This document shows positions 5,988 to 8,977 of a stretch of 8,977 nucleotides of DNA, piece by piece. The notes below the pieces were generated by a model, which did not search any database, was not told the origin of the DNA, and saw only the letters and a program-made list of their open reading frames with translations. Both the position numbers and the translations under genes were made by a program. Each line of letters starts with the position of its first letter. Position 1 is the first letter of the stretch. Source of the DNA: Syntrophaceae bacterium (GTDB taxonomy: Bacteria > Desulfobacterota > Syntrophia > Syntrophales > UBA5619); NCBI GenBank assembly GCA_919902745.1, contig CAKKRN010000069.1, positions 1-8,977 on the forward strand, read 5' to 3'.

Positions 5988-7657
5988 TACCCTTCTTTCT
6001 TCTCCTCCAGCGCCCGGAGCTCCCGCCGGAGGATCTTCCCCACGGCGCTCTTCGGGAGGGCGTCCAGAAACGCGATCCGCTTCGGCGCCTTGTAGGCCGC
6101 GAGGCGCTCCCGGCAATATTCGATGATCTCCGCTTCGGTCAGGGACTCGCCGGGCTTGACGACGATAAAGGCCTTGATCGTCTCGCCCCTGTATTCGTCG
6201 GGGACGCCGACGGCGCAGGCCTCGAGGATCTTCGGGTGGTCGAAGAGAACCTCGTCGATCTCATTGGGGTAGACGTTGTAGCCGCCGGCGATGATCATAT
6301 CCTTTTTCCGGTCCACGACCGAAAGGTGCCCATCCTCATCCAGAAACCCGATGTCCCCCGTATAGAGCCAGCCGTCGCGGAGCGTGTTCGCCGTCTCCTC
6401 GGGCTTTTTGTAGTAGCCCGTCATGAGCTGGGGACCTTTGATGCAGATCTCGCCCGCTTCCCCGGCCGGCAGCTCCCGCAAGCCTGTCTCCGGATCGACG
6501 ATCTTGAGATCGGTATTGGGGAGGGGGACGCCGACGGTGCCCGGCTTGGCCTTCCCCTTCCAGGGGGTGCAGGTGGCGAAGGCGGTGTTTTCGGTGAGGC
6601 CGTAGACATCGCAGATTCCCTTGCCGGTCAGCGCCTGGAGCTGCTTCACCGTGTCCGGTGCAAGCGGCGCCGCCCCGGTGAAGAACCCCTTAATGAACGA
6701 AAGGTCCATCTTCCTGAACGCCTCCCGGTTCAGGAGTCCCACGAAGATCGTGGGGACGCCGGGGAGGAAGCCGGGCCGGTATTTCTTGAGCATATCCAGG
6801 ATGACCCCCGGTTCCGGCCGCGGGATCATAATGTTCGTCCAGCCCGCCCAGATGGTGAGGTTCTGGCTCACCGTGTAGCCGGCGGAGTGGAAGATCGGAT
6901 AGACCCCCATGAGGCTCTCCTCGCCGTCTTTGAGGTCCGGAAACCAGGCCCGGAACTGCTGGACGACCCCGCAGATGTTTGCATGGGTCAGCATCGCCCC
7001 CTTGCTTGCCCCGGTCGTGCCGCCCGTGTAGATGAAGACGGCCGTCTCATCCCAGCGGGCGGCGATCGGGACGGGGTCGTCGGGGTATTTCCCGATGATA
7101 TCGAGGAAGGGGTGGACGCCGGGTTCCGGAACGACCTTCCGGTGCAGCTCCTTTTTCAGATAGGGGATAAGCTGCCGGGTCGGAAAGGGGAGGTAGTCGT
7201 TGATGTGGCAGGGGATGATCGTCTCGATCTTCGTTGCGGCCTTGATCTTCAGTATGCGGGGCATCAAGAGGTCAAGGGTGATGAGGAAGCGTGCGTCGGA
7301 GTCGTTGAGCTGGGCCTCCAGCTCCCGCTCCGAGTAGAGGGGGTTGTTCATCACCGTGACGGCGCCGAGGCGATAGCAGGCGTGGTTGGCGATCACATGC
7401 TGGGGAAGGTTGGGCAGGAGGGTCGCCACCTTGTCCCCCGCCCGAACACCGAGAGCGGCGAGCGCCCGCGTAAAGCGGTTGACCAGGGATTCCAGTTCCC
7501 GGAAGGAGATCTTCCGGCCCAGGTAATGGAAGGCGGTCCGGTCGGGGAACCGCCCGGCCGTCCTCCGGAGCGCCTCCGCCATCGTGATCCGCTCCGGCTC
7601 GATCGCCGGCGGGACCCCCGCGGCGTAGGATTTATGCCAGATCCGCTCGAAGCCCAT
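5987..7657 (-). CDS. AMP-forming acyl-CoA ligase (FadD-like)
   Basis: A 556-residue adenylate-forming ligase that would couple a carboxylic acid to CoA through an acyl-AMP intermediate. The motifs appear in order: the P-loop YTGGTTGASKG (210-220), YGLTE (352-356), GWLYTGD (429-435), the hinge VVDRKKDMI with GGYNVYP after it (447-463), and the C-terminal PKSAVGKILR with catalytic Lys541. Length and overall pattern match long-chain fatty-acid CoA ligases, but related enzymes act on medium-chain or aryl acids and the substrate cannot be read from sequence. AAGGAAG, ending 7 nt before ATG 7657, supports the start. It is the first gene of the operon and its stop overlaps the activase start, which ties it to the GRE pathway: it may activate the GRE product, or its acid precursor, for beta-oxidation-type metabolism. 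No membrane segment is evident. Confidence 0.92.
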   Translation of the reverse strand: MGFERIWHKSYAAGVPPAIEPERITMAEALRRTAGRFPDRTAFHYLGRKISFRELESLVNRFTRALAALGVRAGDKVATLLPNLPQHVIANHACYRLGAVTVMNNPLYSERELEAQLNDSDARFLITLDLLMPRILKIKAATKIETIIPCHINDYLPFPTRQLIPYLKKELHRKVVPEPGVHPFLDIIGKYPDDPVPIAARWDETAVFIYTGGTTGASKGAMLTHANICGVVQQFRAWFPDLKDGEESLMGVYPIFHSAGYTVSQNLTIWAGWTNIMIPRPEPGVILDMLKKYRPGFLPGVPTIFVGLLNREAFRKMDLSFIKGFFTGAAPLAPDTVKQLQALTGKGICDVYGLTENTAFATCTPWKGKAKPGTVGVPLPNTDLKIVDPETGLRELPAGEAGEICIKGPQLMTGYYKKPEETANTLRDGWLYTGDIGFLDEDGHLSVVDRKKDMIIAGGYNVYPNEIDEVLFDHPKILEACAVGVPDEYRGETIKAFIVVKPGESLTEAEIIEYCRERLAAYKAPKRIAFLDALPKSAVGKILRRELRALEEKKEG

Positions 7658-7826
7658 CGCTGACTTCCTTTCGCATTGTTCATTTTCCGACTGGTTTCCC
7701 GACGGGGCCGCACTATTTCAACGATTACGCATGTAATATTGCATAGTTGCCAAAATAAATCAATCAAATATTGCAGGAAGCAGTCAATAGGCTTAATGTG
7801 GCAGGTAATTTGACGAAACGCAATGT

Positions 7827-7840
7827 CACAATTCATTGTG
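7827..7840. promoter_or_regulatory. Operator-like palindrome upstream of the ligase-GRE operon
   Basis: CACAAT (7827-7832) and ATTGTG (7835-7840) form a perfect 6-bp inverted repeat around TC. Next to it lie AATGT (7822-7826) and ACATT (7845-7849), which are also complementary though off-centre, and another AATGTG at 7795-7800 mirrors CACATT at 7844-7849. The cluster is about 170-190 bp before the ligase start and just after the end of the lipoprotein gene. A weak promoter candidate on the minus strand is TTGACT (7787-7782), 17 nt before the poor -10 ATTGAT. A repressor site is plausible, but nothing proves it. Confidence 0.3.
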
Positions 7841-7892
7841 TCCCACATTATTGGAATGAGTCAAGCAGAGATCGGACTCCTATTTTTGTGTT

Positions 7893-8792
7893 TCAATTGG
7901 TGAAATAAGCCGCCGTTGGTGTAACAGCTTTAATCCCCACCGATATCTTGCTTCCATCAGCTTTTCTACCTTGGACGACGAATTCGCTCAACCCCGTATG
8001 GTTTGCTTCATTCCCCCAGTCATAGGTGTAACCGAGTCGGGTCCAAGGGTAGGGCGCGCTGGCGGTATAGATGTATTTCGTCCGGTTTTGGAAATAGTTC
8101 CTGTAATCCGTAAATCCGCATTGTCCCCATTGATTGCAGGACGTGCACTGATCGGGATCACAGGCCTGGTCGGCAAAAATCATTTCTGAAGTGTCGTATT
8201 TCCTGAAGGGGTTGGCGTATTGATTGCCGGGAAAGTCAATCTCCGCTTCATGATCTGTAATCTCCGGGTCCGGTGACGGCCGAAAGAGGTCCTTGGGAGA
8301 TACCCACATTTCCAGAAAACAGGCCTTGTTCTGGGCGTCTGAAGGAGGAAGACCCAGTAACTGTGCAATCCTCATGGATGTCAGAGGGGTCGTTTTGAAG
8401 AAGATTTTCAACTCCGGGACGACGGTTACGTAAGTGTCCCGGCTGTACTGGCATTCCTTGCCTTCTTTACAGGTATCGCCAGACTGACATCCTTCATCCG
8501 GGCATTTGTAAATATTACATGCGTTTTGATCAACCCAACTCACAACGAGGACGCGCGATCCCACGGCGCCGTTTTCCCAGATGAGGTCCTTGTTGTCAGG
8601 TGTAATAGCCGTCAGGTTTTTGGATATTTTCTCTGGCGTCACTATTGCGGCGTCGGCGCACGCTTTCGTGTATTCCGCTTGTGGATCGTACGCCGTGGAG
8701 TTATTCACACAGCCCGTAAGTGTTAACGATGAAACAAAAAGAAAAAATACCGCCAAATACGCCCAAAAGAAAGACCTGCCATGAAATTTCAT
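7893..8792 (-). CDS. Cys-rich lipoprotein of unknown function
   Basis: A 299-residue protein I do not recognise. It begins with a lipoprotein signal peptide: basic start (MKFHGR), hydrophobic run (about 8-25) and lipobox LTGC with the lipidated Cys28. Val follows the Cys, with no Asp at +2, so outer-membrane sorting is likely. The mature part has eleven further cysteines, concentrated in two clusters: Cys92, 97, 102, 108, 114 (with CPDEGC and GDTC) and Cys211, 216, 219, 225 (CTSC and WGQC). They could form disulfides or bind metal; no CxxCH haem motif is present. The C-terminal third is rich in Tyr, Trp and Asn and predicted beta. The ATG at 8792 is preceded by GGAGGA with good spacing; the in-frame ATG at 8831 has no such site and would put extra polar residues before the signal peptide. 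It is separated from the ligase gene by about 235 bp and probably forms its own unit. Confidence 0.75.
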   Translation of the reverse strand: MKFHGRSFFWAYLAVFFLFVSSLTLTGCVNNSTAYDPQAEYTKACADAAIVTPEKISKNLTAITPDNKDLIWENGAVGSRVLVVSWVDQNACNIYKCPDEGCQSGDTCKEGKECQYSRDTYVTVVPELKIFFKTTPLTSMRIAQLLGLPPSDAQNKACFLEMWVSPKDLFRPSPDPEITDHEAEIDFPGNQYANPFRKYDTSEMIFADQACDPDQCTSCNQWGQCGFTDYRNYFQNRTKYIYTASAPYPWTRLGYTYDWGNEANHTGLSEFVVQGRKADGSKISVGIKAVTPTAAYFTN

Positions 8793-8977
8793 TTCTTCCT
8801 CCGTTTTTTTGATAGGGATGTATCCTGCCACCCGTCCTATTGGGAGAGCAATCCGCTTTTAGGCTATTTCACCTGTCACTAAGGCCTTTTCGAGCGTAAT
8901 CCGGGTAGACCACAGAAGTCATCATTTCCAAAAATAAGTTACAGCTTTTGCTTACTACGTCTGGTTGCTAATTTCAA

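Noticed and set aside
5019..6095. Open frame on the plus strand opposite the activase
   Set aside because: It mirrors a radical SAM gene with all cluster cysteines in place, and its translation has no family pattern.
6236..7663. Long open frame on the plus strand opposite the acyl-CoA ligase
   Set aside because: It is again antisense to a motif-complete gene; the openness comes from GC-rich third positions.
1..8977. CRISPR array, tRNA or rRNA
   Set aside because: I saw no regularly spaced repeats, no tRNA cloverleaf signature and no rRNA-like sequence.

Overview
The window looks like chromosomal DNA of an anaerobic bacterium, most plausibly a deltaproteobacterial (Desulfobacterota, Syntrophus-like) fermenter or syntroph. 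This is inferred from an oxygen-sensitive glycyl radical enzyme with its activase, a fatty-acid-type acyl-CoA ligase, and the style of the small antitoxin and lipoprotein genes. No 16S rRNA or other taxonomic marker is present. All supported genes lie on the minus strand, so the window is best read from its right end to its left.

From right to left: (1) a Cys-rich lipoprotein of unknown function (7893-8792); (2) a gap of about 235 bp with an operator-like palindrome; (3) a tight three-gene operon (7657 to 2684) of AMP-forming acyl-CoA ligase, radical-SAM glycyl-radical-enzyme activase and glycyl radical enzyme, joined by a TAATG overlap and a 20-bp overlap; (4) a 238-bp gap without a convincing terminator; (5) a PLP-dependent lyase/decarboxylase of the sphingosine-1-phosphate lyase type (1216-2445), much richer in G+C than its flanks and actinobacterial in style; (6) directly after its stop codon, a broken 5' piece of a transposase I read as IS91-type (about 1074-1222); (7) a small Phd/YefM-type antitoxin gene with no recognisable toxin (742-924); and (8) an AT-rich, gene-poor stretch of about 740 bp with a direct/inverted repeat cluster, two hairpin-forming repeats and a possible gene-end remnant.

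The operon is the functional core. The activase would use SAM and a [4Fe-4S] cluster to install a radical on Gly768 of the GRE. The GRE has the Cys437-x-Glu439 and Asp451 set of the B12-independent diol dehydratase clade, but the His-Ser pair that contacts substrate in glycerol dehydratase is Asn-Gly here, so the substrate is probably not glycerol or propanediol. The co-encoded acyl-CoA ligase points to a carboxylic acid as substrate or downstream product. No microcompartment, aldehyde dehydrogenase or alcohol dehydrogenase gene is visible. The left part looks like an accessory region shaped by insertion and decay: the lyase gene is probably a horizontal acquisition bordered by transposon debris, although an assembly chimera at the same junctions cannot be excluded from the sequence alone.
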